The notes below the pieces were generated by a model. It saw only the letters and a program-made list of their open reading frames with translations, did not search any database and was not told where the DNA came from. This document shows positions 1-8,208 of a DNA stretch of 58,995 nucleotides, piece after piece. Positions within the stretch are counted from its first letter, which is position 1; each line of letters starts with the position of its first letter. Made by a program: the position numbers and the translations under genes. Source of the stretch: Pseudomonas citronellolis (GTDB lineage Bacteria > Pseudomonadota > Gammaproteobacteria > Pseudomonadales > Pseudomonadaceae); assembly GCF_029335315.1 (NCBI RefSeq), contig NZ_JARJLT010000225.1:1-58995 (forward strand). Direction: 5' to 3'.

Positions 1-171
1 GATGCTCTTCACCACCCCCGCCTTGGGCGAGGGGATTTCCATGCTGGCCTTGTCCGACTCCAGGGTCAGCAGGCTCTGGTCGGCCTCGATGCGGTCGCCG
101 ACCTTGACCAGCAGTTCGATGACTTCACCCTGACCGTTGCCGATGTCGGGCACGCGTATCAACTCGCTCAC
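1..171 (-). CDS. aceF: Dihydrolipoamide acetyltransferase (pyruvate dehydrogenase E2), N-terminal part
   Basis: This is the first 57 codons of the E2 core of the cytoplasmic pyruvate dehydrogenase complex. The rest lies beyond the left edge. Reading from a GTG start at 171, the protein begins [17 protein letters not shown] and continues into a lipoyl domain. The lipoyl-lysine motif ESDKASMEI is visible; the lysine is the residue that carries the lipoate arm. The start is 11 nt downstream of the aceE stop, so aceE and aceF are read as one unit. Identification is strong because the lipoyl domain directly follows aceE. Confidence 0.93.
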   Translation of the reverse strand, partial: MSELIRVPDIGNGQGEVIELLVKVGDRIEADQSLLTLESDKASMEIPSPKAGVVKSI

Positions 172-182
172 GATGCGTCTCC

Positions 183-2831
183 TCAGCAGTCCAGGGGGTT
201 GCGCTTGTTCGGGTCGAGGCCCAGCTTGACGATGGTCTCGGCCACCAGCTTGGGTTCGATGTCGCCACGGTCGGCCAGGGCCTCCAGGGCGGCGAGGACG
301 ATCCAGCGGCGGTCCACCTCGAAGAAGTCGCGCAGCTTGCGGCGGCTGTCGCTGCGGCCGAAGCCGTCGGTGCCGAGCACCTTGTATTCCTTGCCCGGCA
401 CCCACTGGCGAATCTGCTCGGCGTAGAGCTTCATGTAGTCGGTGGAGGCGATCACCGGGCCCTTGCGCCCGGTCAGGCATTCCTCGACGTAGCTCGGCTT
501 GGGCTTCTGCTCGGGGTGCAGGCGGTTCCAGCGCTCGGTGGCCAGGCCGTCGCGGCGCAGCTCGTTGAAGCTGGGCACCGACCAGACGTCGGCACCGATG
601 CCGAAGTCCTCGCGAAGGATCTTCGCCGCCGCCTCGACTTCCCGCAGGATGGTGCCCGAACCCAGCAGTTGCACATGGTGGGCGCTGTCTTTGTTCTCCT
701 CGTCGAGCAGGTACATGCCCTTGATGATGCCTGCCTCGGCGCCGGCCGGCATGGCCGGCTGCGGGTAGTTCTCGTTCATCACGGTGATGTAGTAGAAGAT
801 GTTTTCCTGCTCCTGGAGCATGCGCCGCGAACCGTCGTGGATGATCACCGCCAGCTCGTAGGCGTAGGTCGGGTCGTAGGTGCGGATGTTCGGGATCACC
901 CCGGCGAGGATGTGGCTCTGGCCGTCCTCGTGCTGCAGGCCTTCGCCGTTGAGGGTGGTGCGCCCGGCGGTGCCGCCGAGCAGGAAGCCGCGGACCATGG
1001 CGTCGCCGGCGGCCCAGGCGAGGTCGCCGATGCGCTGGAAGCCGAACATCGAATAGAAGATGTAGAACGGCAGCATCGGCTGGCGGTAGTTGCTGTAGGC
1101 GTTGCCGGCGGCGATGAACGAGGACATGGCGCCGGCCTCGGTGATGCCTTCTTCGAGTATCTGGCCCTGCTTGTCCTCGCGGTAGAACATCAGCTGTTCC
1201 TTGTCGACCGGCTCGTACAGCTGGCCCACCGAGGAATAGATGCCGAGCTGGCGGAACATGCCCTCCATGCCGAAGGTGCGCGCCTCGTCGGGGATGATCG
1301 GCACGATGCGCGGGCCCATCTCCTTGTCCTTGAGCAGCTGCGAGATGATCCGCACGAAGGCCATGGTGGTGGAAATCTCGCGGTCGCCGGTACCGTCGAG
1401 CATCGCCTTGAGGGTCTCCAGCGGCGGCACCGGCACGCTGAAGGCGTTGCCCTGCCGATGCGGCATCGAGCCGCCCAGGCTGGCGCGGCGTTCGGCCAGG
1501 AAGCGGGCTTCGGCGCTGCCTTCGTCGGGCTTGTAGAAGGGCACCTTCTCCAGGTCGGCGTCCTTGATCGGGATGTCGAAGCGGTCGCGGAACGCGCGCA
1601 GGCTGGCGACGTCGATCTCGTGGATGTTGTGGGCGATGTTCTTCGCCTCGCCGGTGCCGGTGCCATAGCCCTTGATGGTCTTGGCCAGGATCACGCTCGG
1701 CTGGCCCTTGTGGTTCACCGCGGCGTGATAGGCCGCGTAGACCTTGTAGGGATCGTGGCCGCCGCGGTTGAGCTTCCAGATCTCGTCGTCGGAGAGGTCC
1801 TTGACCATCTCCAGCAGCTCGGGGCGGGCGCCGAAGAAGTGCTCGCGCACGTAGGCGCCGTCCTTGGCCTTGTAGTTCTGGTAGTCGCCGTCCACCGCTT
1901 CGTCCATCCGCGCCTGCATCAGCCCGGCGGTGTCCTTGGCGAACAGAGGGTCCCACAGGCGGCCCCAGATGACTTTGATGACGTTCCAGTTGGCGCCGCG
2001 GAACACCCCTTCGAGTTCCTGGATGATCTTGCCGTTGCCGCGCACCGGGCCGTCCAGGCGCTGCAGGTTGCAGTTGACCACGAACACCAGGTTGTCGAGC
2101 TTTTCGCGCCCGGCCAGGGAGATGGCGCCGAGGGATTCCGGCTCGTCGGTCTCGCCGTCGCCGAGGAAACACCACACGCGCTGCTGGCCCGGCGGGATGA
2201 AGCCGCGGCTTTCCAGGTACTTCATGAAGCGCGCCTGGTAGATCGCCTGGATCGGGCCGAGGCCCATGGACACCGTGGGGAACTGCCAGAAGTCCGGCAT
2301 CAGCCAGGGGTGCGGGTAGGACGACAGGCCATGGCCATCGACTTCCTGGCGGAAGTTCTCCAGCTGCTCCTCGCTGAGCCGGCCTTCGAGGAAGGCGCGG
2401 GCGTAGATGCCGGGGGAGGCGTGGCCCTGGAAGTAGACGAGGTCGCCGCCGTGCTCGCCGTTGGGCGCGCGGAAGAAATAGTTGAAGCCGATATCGTAGA
2501 GGGTCGCCGAGGAGGCGAAGGTGGAGATGTGGCCACCCAGCGACGGGTCCTTGTGGTTGGCGCGCATCACCATGGCCAGGGCGTTCCAGCGCACCAGCGA
2601 GCGGATGCGGCGCTCCATGAACAGGTCGCCGGGCATGCGCGCCTCATGGGTCAGCGGGATGCTGTTGCGGTACGGCGTGGTGATCGCGTAGGGCAGCTGG
2701 GTGCCGGTGCGGCTGGCGAGCTCGCCGAGGCGGGAGATCAGGTAGTGGGCGCGGTCCTCGCCTTCACGGTCGAGAACCGATTCCAGGGCGTCCAGCCACT
2801 CCTGGGTTTCTACGGGGTCGATATCGTGCAT
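183..2831 (-). CDS. aceE: Pyruvate dehydrogenase E1 component (homodimeric type)
   Basis: This is a thiamine-diphosphate enzyme that decarboxylates pyruvate and acetylates the lipoyl groups of AceF, linking glycolysis to the TCA cycle. The 882-residue length is the usual length for the homodimeric E1. Family hallmarks run through the protein: [19 protein letters not shown] near residue 100, the ThDP-binding [10 protein letters not shown] near residue 230, [17 protein letters not shown] near residue 260, and the pyrimidine-domain block around [12 protein letters not shown]. The start at 2831 gives the typical N-terminus [19 protein letters not shown]. It is followed at once by aceF. Nothing odd is seen. 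Confidence 0.98.
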   Translation of the reverse strand: MHDIDPVETQEWLDALESVLDREGEDRAHYLISRLGELASRTGTQLPYAITTPYRNSIPLTHEARMPGDLFMERRIRSLVRWNALAMVMRANHKDPSLGGHISTFASSATLYDIGFNYFFRAPNGEHGGDLVYFQGHASPGIYARAFLEGRLSEEQLENFRQEVDGHGLSSYPHPWLMPDFWQFPTVSMGLGPIQAIYQARFMKYLESRGFIPPGQQRVWCFLGDGETDEPESLGAISLAGREKLDNLVFVVNCNLQRLDGPVRGNGKIIQELEGVFRGANWNVIKVIWGRLWDPLFAKDTAGLMQARMDEAVDGDYQNYKAKDGAYVREHFFGARPELLEMVKDLSDDEIWKLNRGGHDPYKVYAAYHAAVNHKGQPSVILAKTIKGYGTGTGEAKNIAHNIHEIDVASLRAFRDRFDIPIKDADLEKVPFYKPDEGSAEARFLAERRASLGGSMPHRQGNAFSVPVPPLETLKAMLDGTGDREISTTMAFVRIISQLLKDKEMGPRIVPIIPDEARTFGMEGMFRQLGIYSSVGQLYEPVDKEQLMFYREDKQGQILEEGITEAGAMSSFIAAGNAYSNYRQPMLPFYIFYSMFGFQRIGDLAWAAGDAMVRGFLLGGTAGRTTLNGEGLQHEDGQSHILAGVIPNIRTYDPTYAYELAVIIHDGSRRMLQEQENIFYYITVMNENYPQPAMPAGAEAGIIKGMYLLDEENKDSAHHVQLLGSGTILREVEAAAKILREDFGIGADVWSVPSFNELRRDGLATERWNRLHPEQKPKPSYVEECLTGRKGPVIASTDYMKLYAEQIRQWVPGKEYKVLGTDGFGRSDSRRKLRDFFEVDRRWIVLAALEALADRGDIEPKLVAETIVKLGLDPNKRNPLDC

Positions 2832-3054
2832 TGCGGAATACCTTGCAGGTTGCGATAGGGCCAGGCTATTTCAGCGTTGCGGACGGTCCCAGGGACAAAA
2901 GCCTGGAAAAGCGCTGGACCAATCGCCGGCAAGGGCGGGGCGGACGACCCGGTTTGCCGGGGACGCTGGTCGATGCGCAAGTCGCCCGGGTGGTCGCTAT
3001 AGCCTAGCTGGCGAGACGCAGGGCGCCACCGTGGCGGCGTCGCACCCCTGCGCG

Positions 3055-4029
3055 TCACTCCTCGGAGGGTGATTCCTCGCTCAGCGCGGCGCTGAGCTCC
3101 AGCAGGCGCCGTTGCAGCGCCTGCAGCTGGCCGGCCTGCTCGCGGCTGTGCTGGTCGAGGCGGCCCAGTTCCGCGTCCAGCGCCTGGTTGCGCTGTTCCA
3201 GCACCGTGCGCGCGCCTTCGGCCTGGGCTCGCTCCTGGCGCAGCGCCTCGTTGGCCAGGGCCTGGCGCGCCAGTTGTTGCTGCTGCTCGTGCTGTTCATT
3301 GCGCAGCAGCCGCGCCTCGGTGAGCAGGCGCTCGTTGTCGCGGTTCAGGCGGGTGAGTTCGTCCTGGCGCAGCACCAGGTTCTGCTGCAGTTGCCGCAGT
3401 TCGGCGCCCAACTGCTGGATGCGTGCCTCGTGCTGGCGTTGTTCCTGCTCGCGTTGTTCCTTCGCCGCCTGGCGGAAGTGCTCCAGGGCGATGCGCGCGT
3501 GGTTGTGCTTTTCCTCCAGCGAGGCGATCTGCGCGTCGCGTTCGCCCAGGCGCGTCTCCAGGTCGCCGGCGGCCTGGCGCAGGCGGGCGTTGGTGAGTTC
3601 GCCCTGGTGCTTCTGTTGCTGGCTCAGTTGCAGCGAGTCGAGGGCTTCCTTGAGGCGCGTCTCCAGGGCCTGGTTCTGGCTTTCCAGCTGCTCGATGCGC
3701 GCCTGGGCCAGGCGCACCTGCTGCTGGTAGTCCAGGCGCTCGCGGGACAGCCTGGCGCGGTCGTCCGCCACCGAATCGCGGGCTTCCTGCTGCAGGCGTT
3801 CGGCCAGCTGCATGACGAGATTGCCCAGCTCGTCGCCCAGGGGCAGGGGCTGCCCGGCGGGGCCGCGAACCTCGCTTTCCAGTTCCTTCAGGTAGCGGTG
3901 GATGGTGGTCTTGGAGCCGGTGTTGCCCAGCTCCACGCGCAGGGCGTCGATGCTCGGGTTGTCACCACGGGCCAGTATGGCCTGACGTGCCTTCTGTACC
4001 AGCGCCTTGTTGATTCCGCCCCGAGCCAT
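3055..4029 (-). CDS. KfrA-like DNA-binding protein with long coiled coil
   Basis: The protein has 324 residues. The first ~55 match the KfrA N-terminal DNA-binding domain, with GDNPSIDALRVELGNTGSKTT followed by IHRYLKEL, which forms a helix-turn-helix. Residues ~75-315 are an almost unbroken Gln/Glu/Arg/Leu-rich coiled coil. KfrA proteins were described on plasmids such as RK2, where they autorepress and contribute to stability. Here the gene is chromosomal and divergent from a tyrosine integrase, with 176 bp of AT-rich DNA between their starts holding repeated TTACAT half-sites. Autorepression at those sites is an inference. Its role could be nucleoid or mobile-element related; no par genes are nearby. 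Confidence 0.85.
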   Translation of the reverse strand: MARGGINKALVQKARQAILARGDNPSIDALRVELGNTGSKTTIHRYLKELESEVRGPAGQPLPLGDELGNLVMQLAERLQQEARDSVADDRARLSRERLDYQQQVRLAQARIEQLESQNQALETRLKEALDSLQLSQQQKHQGELTNARLRQAAGDLETRLGERDAQIASLEEKHNHARIALEHFRQAAKEQREQEQRQHEARIQQLGAELRQLQQNLVLRQDELTRLNRDNERLLTEARLLRNEQHEQQQQLARQALANEALRQERAQAEGARTVLEQRNQALDAELGRLDQHSREQAGQLQALQRRLLELSAALSEESPSEE

Positions 4030-4055
4030 GGCCTCTCCGACGATTTCGTAGTGTG

Positions 4056-4076
4056 TTACATAGCATGTAATTACAT
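4056..4076. promoter_or_regulatory. Candidate KfrA-type operator: three TTACAT/ATGTAA half-sites
   Basis: Upstream of the KfrA-like start there are TTACAT (4056-4061), ATGTAA (4065-4070) and TTACAT (4071-4076). The last two form the perfect palindrome ATGTAATTACAT. Closely packed inverted half-sites in an AT-rich divergent promoter region are what a dimeric autorepressor would use. Binding by the adjacent protein is inferred. Confidence 0.5.
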
Positions 4077-4122
4077 ACTAAAAATTCCCGTTTAGAAAGC
4101 ATTTGAACAGCGTTATCTAGCA

Positions 4123-4145
4123 TTGGATAATCACGAATTATTCAA
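4123..4145. promoter_or_regulatory. Imperfect inverted repeat upstream of the integrase gene
   Basis: The arms are TTGGATAAT (4123-4131) and ATTATTCAA (4137-4145), matching at 8 of 9 positions, with a 5-bp spacer. The repeat lies about 60 bp before the likely integrase start. It could be an operator or part of a recombination site. Confidence 0.3.
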
Positions 4146-4205
4146 TGTGATCGATAACCCCGGGCGGTTTTGCCGGCCGTGGCGTTACGAAATAGAGGTG
4201 TGCCG

Positions 4206-5153
4206 GTGAGCCAGGAAGTCGAGCGTTATCTGCACGCGGCCACCCGCGCCAATACCCGGCGCAGCTACCGGGCGGCCATCGAGCATTACGAGGTGAGCTG
4301 GGGCGGCTTGCTGCCGGCCACCGCCGAGGCGGTGGCGCGCTACCTGGCGGAGCACGCCGGCAGCCTTTCGGCCAACACCCTCAGGCTGCGCCTGGCGGCG
4401 CTGTCGCAATGGCACGCCAGCCAGGGCTTTCCCGACCCGACCCGCGCGCCGCTGGTGCGCCAGGTGCTGAAGGGCATCCGTGCGCTGCACCCACGCCAGG
4501 AGAAACAGGCCGAGCCCCTGCAACTGCGCGAGCTGGAGCAGTGCGTGAACTGGCTCGAGGACAACGCCGGGCGCGCCCGCGCCGAAGGCGACACGGCTGT
4601 GCTGCTGCGCAGCCTGCGTGACCGCGCGTTACTGCTCATCGGTTTCTGGCGCGCGTTCCGCAGCGACGAGCTGTGCCGCCTGCGCGTGGAGCACATCCGC
4701 GCGCGGGCCGGGGAGGGCATGCAACTGTTCCTGCCCTGGAGCAAGGGCGACCGCGACAACCAGGGGCGCACCTTCAGCGCGCCGGCGCTGGCGCGGTTGT
4801 GCCCGGTGCAGGCCTACCTGGAGTGGGTCGACGCCGCCGGGCTGGCCGAGGGCCCGGTATTGCGTAGCGTCGACCGCTGGGGCCGGCTGGGCACCAGCGC
4901 GCTGCATCCCGGCAGCGTGATTCCACTGCTGCGCGCGGTGCTGCGCGGCGCCGGGCTGCCCGCCGAGCTGTATAGCAGCCACTCGCTACGCCGTGGCTTC
5001 GCCACCTGGGCCAGCCGCAGCGGCTGGGACCAGAAGGCGCTGATGAGTTACGTCGGTTGGCGCGACGCGAATTCCGCGCTGCGCTACGTGGAGCCCCACG
5101 GCAGCTTCCCCGGCCAGTTGCAGCCGGCGCCGGAGCCGCCGCTGGTGCCCTGA
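4206..5153 (+). CDS. Tyrosine-family site-specific integrase
   Basis: This is a DNA strand-exchange enzyme. The N-terminal part is a SAM-like core-binding domain (ANTRRSYRAAIEHYEVSW and following). The C-terminal catalytic domain has the family residues: Arg in LIGFWRAFRSDEL, the H-x-x-R box in SSHSLRRGFATWA, Trp in the second His/Trp position (YVGWRD) and the nucleophilic Tyr in NSALRYVE. I prefer GTG 4206, which has AGAGG about 7 nt upstream and gives 315 residues. A TTG at 4170 would add 12 residues. It is divergent from the KfrA-like gene, and its stop is 3 bp from the convergent DUF883 gene. No attachment sites or cargo are recognisable, so it may be a domesticated chromosomal recombinase. 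Confidence 0.88.
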   Translation: MSQEVERYLHAATRANTRRSYRAAIEHYEVSWGGLLPATAEAVARYLAEHAGSLSANTLRLRLAALSQWHASQGFPDPTRAPLVRQVLKGIRALHPRQEKQAEPLQLRELEQCVNWLEDNAGRARAEGDTAVLLRSLRDRALLLIGFWRAFRSDELCRLRVEHIRARAGEGMQLFLPWSKGDRDNQGRTFSAPALARLCPVQAYLEWVDAAGLAEGPVLRSVDRWGRLGTSALHPGSVIPLLRAVLRGAGLPAELYSSHSLRRGFATWASRSGWDQKALMSYVGWRDANSALRYVEPHGSFPGQLQPAPEPPLVP

Positions 5154-5156
5154 GCC

Positions 5157-5471
5157 TCAGCGCTGCCGGGCGAGCAGGCAGGCGGCAGCCAGCAACCCGG
5201 CGCTGGCGGCGAGAATCAGCCCGACCTGCCAGGGATGCTCGCCAACGTACTCGCCGCCGGCGCGCAACGCCTGGCGGCTGCGGTAGGCCAGGCGCTCGCT
5301 GGCGTCGCGGCCGTCGCTGGTCAGGCGGCGCAGGCGCGCCTTGAACGCCGGCACCTCGTCGGCGGCCAGCTCGCGGCTGCTTTCCAGCAGGGACTCGAGG
5401 TCCGCCACCAGGCTCTGCAGTTCTTCCAGGCCGCTGGGGCGGCGACCGAGGGACCATCGGGATTGGCTCAT
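5157..5471 (-). CDS. DUF883 (YqjD/ElaB-type) membrane protein
   Basis: The protein has 104 residues. A helical, charged N-terminal half (LEELQSLVADLESLLESSRELAADEVPAF) is followed by the family signature EYVGEHPWQVGLILAASAGLLAA, which forms a single C-terminal membrane segment ending in basic residues. E. coli YqjD and ElaB are inner-membrane-anchored and associate with ribosomes in stationary phase; the same role here is inferred. The gene sits just downstream of the Rho_N-domain gene on the same strand (22 bp gap), so the two may be co-transcribed. Confidence 0.82.
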   Translation of the reverse strand: MSQSRWSLGRRPSGLEELQSLVADLESLLESSRELAADEVPAFKARLRRLTSDGRDASERLAYRSRQALRAGGEYVGEHPWQVGLILAASAGLLAAACLLARQR

Positions 5472-5493
5472 CGTCTGCTCCTTGGGCGCCGCT

Positions 5494-5862
5494 TCAGCGC
5501 AGCGCCTCTATCAATTGCTGTTTGCGCATGGTCGAGCGCCCGGCGATGTTGCGCGCGCGGGCCACGGCCAGCAGCTCCTGCTTGTTCATGGCCTCCAGCG
5601 GTCGGTCGGGGCGCAGCACGCCCTTGCGCGTGGCCGCCGCCCGGCGTGCCGAGGAACGTCGCGCGGCAGCCTTGGCGCGCTCGCTGGTGGCGCGCCCCGA
5701 GCCGTCCTTGAGCTCGCCGCCGCCGGACTGCTTGTTCACCGTAGCCCAGGCGCGCGCCCGCGCTTCGTCGGCGGGCACACCCTGGCGTTCGTAGCTTTCC
5801 TCGATATGCCGAGCCTTGCGTTTCTGCTCGGCGCTGTAGGTGTCCTTGCTGGCGCGTGACAT
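5494..5862 (-). CDS. Small basic protein with C-terminal Rho_N/SAP-like domain
   Basis: The protein has 122 residues and is very basic. The N-terminus (DTYSAEQKRKARHIEESYERQG) resembles proteins annotated in Pseudomonas as plasmid-stabilisation-like. A Lys/Arg/Ala-rich linker follows (residues ~55-85). The C-terminal ~30 residues, MNKQELLAVARARNIAGRS and following, form a helix-extended-loop-helix like the Rho termination factor N-terminal domain, so nucleic-acid binding is likely. Together with the neighbouring DUF883 gene it resembles a stationary-phase or stress gene pair. The exact function is unknown. Confidence 0.75.
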   Translation of the reverse strand: MSRASKDTYSAEQKRKARHIEESYERQGVPADEARARAWATVNKQSGGGELKDGSGRATSERAKAAARRSSARRAAATRKGVLRPDRPLEAMNKQELLAVARARNIAGRSTMRKQQLIEALR

Positions 5863-5934
5863 GGCGGATTCCTCCTATAGGTGTAGTCAAGAGAAAGCCT
5901 TGAGTCGCCGAGGTTCAGCCATACGGACGAGCGT

Positions 5935-6444
5935 TCACCTGGCCGGGTGCGCCTCGGCCAGCTGGCGGGCCATCTCCAGGTGCAGGCGCAGCACCGCCAG
6001 GGTGGTCTGGGCGAACTGACGGATATCCGGGTCTTCGGCGTGCTCGGCGGCCTCGCCGTAGAGCTTCAGGGTCTGTTCGTAGGCTTGCGCCTCGGCCTGG
6101 GCGAAAGCGGTGTCGAAGGCGTCGTCCGGGCTCGCCGCCAGCGTCTTCAGGCGCTCGCGGGTGGCCGCGTCGGGGCCGTCGGCCAACTTCAACTGGCGGC
6201 TCTCGGCCAGGGTCTTGAGCTGCACATTGGTCTTGGTGTGGTCGTCGACCAGGTGCACGGCGAAGGTTTTCACGTCGGCCGCGCGGCTGCGGCCCAGGGC
6301 CAGCTTGGCCGCTTCGATCTCGCCCAGGCCGGTGGCCGAGGCGCGCTCGACGAACGCCTGCGCCGGGTCGGCGGCCCAGAGCGGCGTAGCCCCCAGCAGG
6401 GCGGCGCAGACCAGTGCGCCGCGCAGGATGCCGGTTCCTCTCAT
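5935..6444 (-). CDS. Secreted DUF4142 protein
   Basis: The protein has 169 residues with a signal peptide (MRGTGILRGALVCAALLGA, cleavage after LWA). The mature part is a four-helix, ferritin-like DUF4142 domain carrying conserved helices such as VKTFAVHLVDDHTKTNVQL and FAQAEAQAYEQTLKLY. The ATG at 6444 is supported by AAGGAG about 9 nt upstream; longer in-frame readings have no such support. It is a periplasmic or outer-surface protein of unknown function, often linked to stress. It is divergent from fecI, and the 153-bp gap holds the candidate Fur box. Confidence 0.85.
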   Translation of the reverse strand: MRGTGILRGALVCAALLGATPLWAADPAQAFVERASATGLGEIEAAKLALGRSRAADVKTFAVHLVDDHTKTNVQLKTLAESRQLKLADGPDAATRERLKTLAASPDDAFDTAFAQAEAQAYEQTLKLYGEAAEHAEDPDIRQFAQTTLAVLRLHLEMARQLAEAHPAR

Positions 6445-6549
6445 TGCGGATGCTCCTTGTGTCGATGAGTACTGGCTAGTGCATTGACGGAGCCGGCGCC
6501 GCGAGGTTCCGCGTTTTTCCACTGGCGCGCCGAGTGGAGATTGCAAGTG

Positions 6550-6568
6550 GAAAACAGGAAGCATTATC
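6550..6568. promoter_or_regulatory. Candidate Fur box upstream of fecI
   Basis: By my alignment this 19-bp site matches the Fur consensus at 13 of 19 positions, including an intact CATTATC end. It lies 30 bp before the fecI start, where iron-dependent repression of FecI is expected. The match was scored by eye. Confidence 0.5.
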
Positions 6569-6597
6569 ATTTGATCCTTCTTCGCGTTTATCCCTCC

Positions 6598-7095
6598 ATG
6601 TCCGCCAATCGACCGCGCAAGCCAGGGCTTTTCGAACACTACGAGGAGCTCATCGGAGCCTGGACCCGCCGCCTGCGCAATCGCGTCGATGCGGAAGACC
6701 TGGCCCACGACACCTACCTGCGCCTGCTGGAAACCCCGCAGGCCGCGGTGGAACAGCCGCGCGCCTACCTCCACCGCACGGCGCGCAACCTGGCCATCGA
6801 CGCCTTCCGCCGCGAGCGCGCCCACGCCCCGGTGGGCATCGAGCACCTGGACGAACACGAGGCGCCCGACGGCGACCCGGAGACCACCATGCATGCGGTG
6901 CAACTGGCCAGCTCCATCGAACGCGCCCTCGCCGAACTGCCGGCCAACTGCCGCAAGGTCTTCGTCTGGCAGAAGCTGGAAGGGCTGTCGCAGGCGGAGA
7001 TCGCCGAACGCCTGGGGCTGAGCAAGAACATGGTGGAAAAATATATGATCCGCACCCTGCGCCATCTCAGGGACCGCCTGGGCGACACACCGTGA
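6598..7095 (+). CDS. fecI: FecI-type ECF sigma factor
   Basis: This is a 165-residue extracytoplasmic-function sigma factor that directs RNA polymerase to the ferric-citrate receptor gene. Region 2 is visible as RRLRNRVDAEDLAHDTYLRLL, with the AYLHRTARNLAIDAFRRER helix behind it. Region 4 is LPANCRKVFVWQKLEGLSQAEIAERLGLSKNMVEKY and following. ATG 6598 gives the normal family length. The gene is followed by fecR and fecA on the same strand, the classical surface-signalling order. The name rests mainly on the FecA identity of the receptor it precedes. Confidence 0.88.
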   Translation: MSANRPRKPGLFEHYEELIGAWTRRLRNRVDAEDLAHDTYLRLLETPQAAVEQPRAYLHRTARNLAIDAFRRERAHAPVGIEHLDEHEAPDGDPETTMHAVQLASSIERALAELPANCRKVFVWQKLEGLSQAEIAERLGLSKNMVEKYMIRTLRHLRDRLGDTP

Positions 7096-7147
7096 TGAAG
7101 GACCAGCCCGTGAAACCGAACCCAAGGACATCGCCCCGGAGCGCCCT

Positions 7148-8110
7148 ATGGTGCTGAGCGAAGACCCGCGCGACGCCGCCGCCCGCTGGTTCGTGCGCCT
7201 GCAGGATGGCGCCCTGGACAGCGCCGAGCGCGCCGACTTCGAAGCCTGGCTGGCGGCGCCCGTGCATCGCGACGAATTCGAGGCGCTGCAGCGCCTGTGG
7301 GGCGCCGCCGACCTGATTCCCGCGCAGCGCCTGCGCCAACTCGCCGCCGACGAGCCCATCGCGCTGCGCCCGCGCGCCGGCAAACGGCGCTGGCCGGCGT
7401 TCGCCGCCGCGGCCTGTGTCGCCGGCCTGGCCGCCGGGGTCGCGCTGTTCGGCGGCTGGGGCCGCGACTACAGCGCCGAGTTCCACACCGCGCTGGGCGA
7501 ACGCCGCCAGGTGGAGTTGCCCGACGGCAGCTACCTGGAGCTCAACGGCGACACCCACCTGAAGGTGCGCCTGGGTGACGAGCGGCGCAGCGTCAGCCTG
7601 GAGCGCGGCGAGGCGATGTTCAGCGTCGCCCATGCCAGCCAACGGCCCTTCGTGGTCGACGCCGGGCTTGGCGAGGTGACGGTCACCGGCACCCGCTTCG
7701 ACGTGCGCCGCGACGCCGATGAAGTGCGGGTGGCGGTGGAGCAGGGCAGGGTACGGGTCGCCGGGCGCGACGCGACGACCGCCGAACAGCTGCTGACCGC
7801 CGGCCTGGCCACGCGCATCGACGCCGAGGGTCGGGTGGCGCCGGCCGCGCCCGCCGACGTCGCCGCGCAGACCGCCTGGCGCGACGGCCGCCTGGTGTTC
7901 AATGGCGCGACCCTGGCCGAGGTGGTCCGTGAAGTGTCGCGCTACCGGGCCAAGCCGGTGAGCGTGGTCAGCCCGGAAGCCGCGAAGATGCGCCTGACCA
8001 GCGTGTTCCGCGTGGACGACACCGACGCGCTGCTGGCGGCGCTGCCGCACCTGCTGCCGGTACGGGTGCAGACCCTTGCCGATGGCTCAAACGAAATAAT
8101 TCTCCGTTAG
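7148..8110 (+). CDS. fecR: FecR-type anti-sigma regulator
   Basis: This is a 320-residue inner-membrane signal relay between the receptor and FecI. The cytoplasmic N-terminus carries the DUF4880-like block (AARWFVRLQDGALDSAERADFEAWL) with the tryptophans needed for sigma binding. A membrane segment follows (FAAAACVAGLAAGVALFGG, residues ~84-102). The periplasmic FecR domain includes LPDGSYLELNGDTHLKVRL and VTVTGTRFDVRRD, and the C-terminal STN-like part contacts the receptor. GGAG lies about 6 nt before the ATG. The 52-bp gap after fecI is compatible with one transcript. Confidence 0.9.
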   Translation: MVLSEDPRDAAARWFVRLQDGALDSAERADFEAWLAAPVHRDEFEALQRLWGAADLIPAQRLRQLAADEPIALRPRAGKRRWPAFAAAACVAGLAAGVALFGGWGRDYSAEFHTALGERRQVELPDGSYLELNGDTHLKVRLGDERRSVSLERGEAMFSVAHASQRPFVVDAGLGEVTVTGTRFDVRRDADEVRVAVEQGRVRVAGRDATTAEQLLTAGLATRIDAEGRVAPAAPADVAAQTAWRDGRLVFNGATLAEVVREVSRYRAKPVSVVSPEAAKMRLTSVFRVDDTDALLAALPHLLPVRVQTLADGSNEIILR

Positions 8111-8208
8111 ATTCAGGTTTTCATCACCCTGTTTCGTCTACCCCGGCAAAGGCTCGCGAAGCACTGAAAGCGCGGGCTGCCATTGGGACTTCAAGGAACA
8201 GGAACATC

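Noticed and set aside
516-2858. 780-codon open frame antisense to aceE
   Set aside because: It is an artefact of GC-rich codon use; the opposite strand encodes an unmistakable pyruvate dehydrogenase E1 over its full length.
2810-3058. Possible small gene between aceE and the KfrA-like gene
   Set aside because: It overlaps the aceE start, its codon use does not look coding, and no family or ribosome binding site is seen; this is more likely the aceE promoter region.
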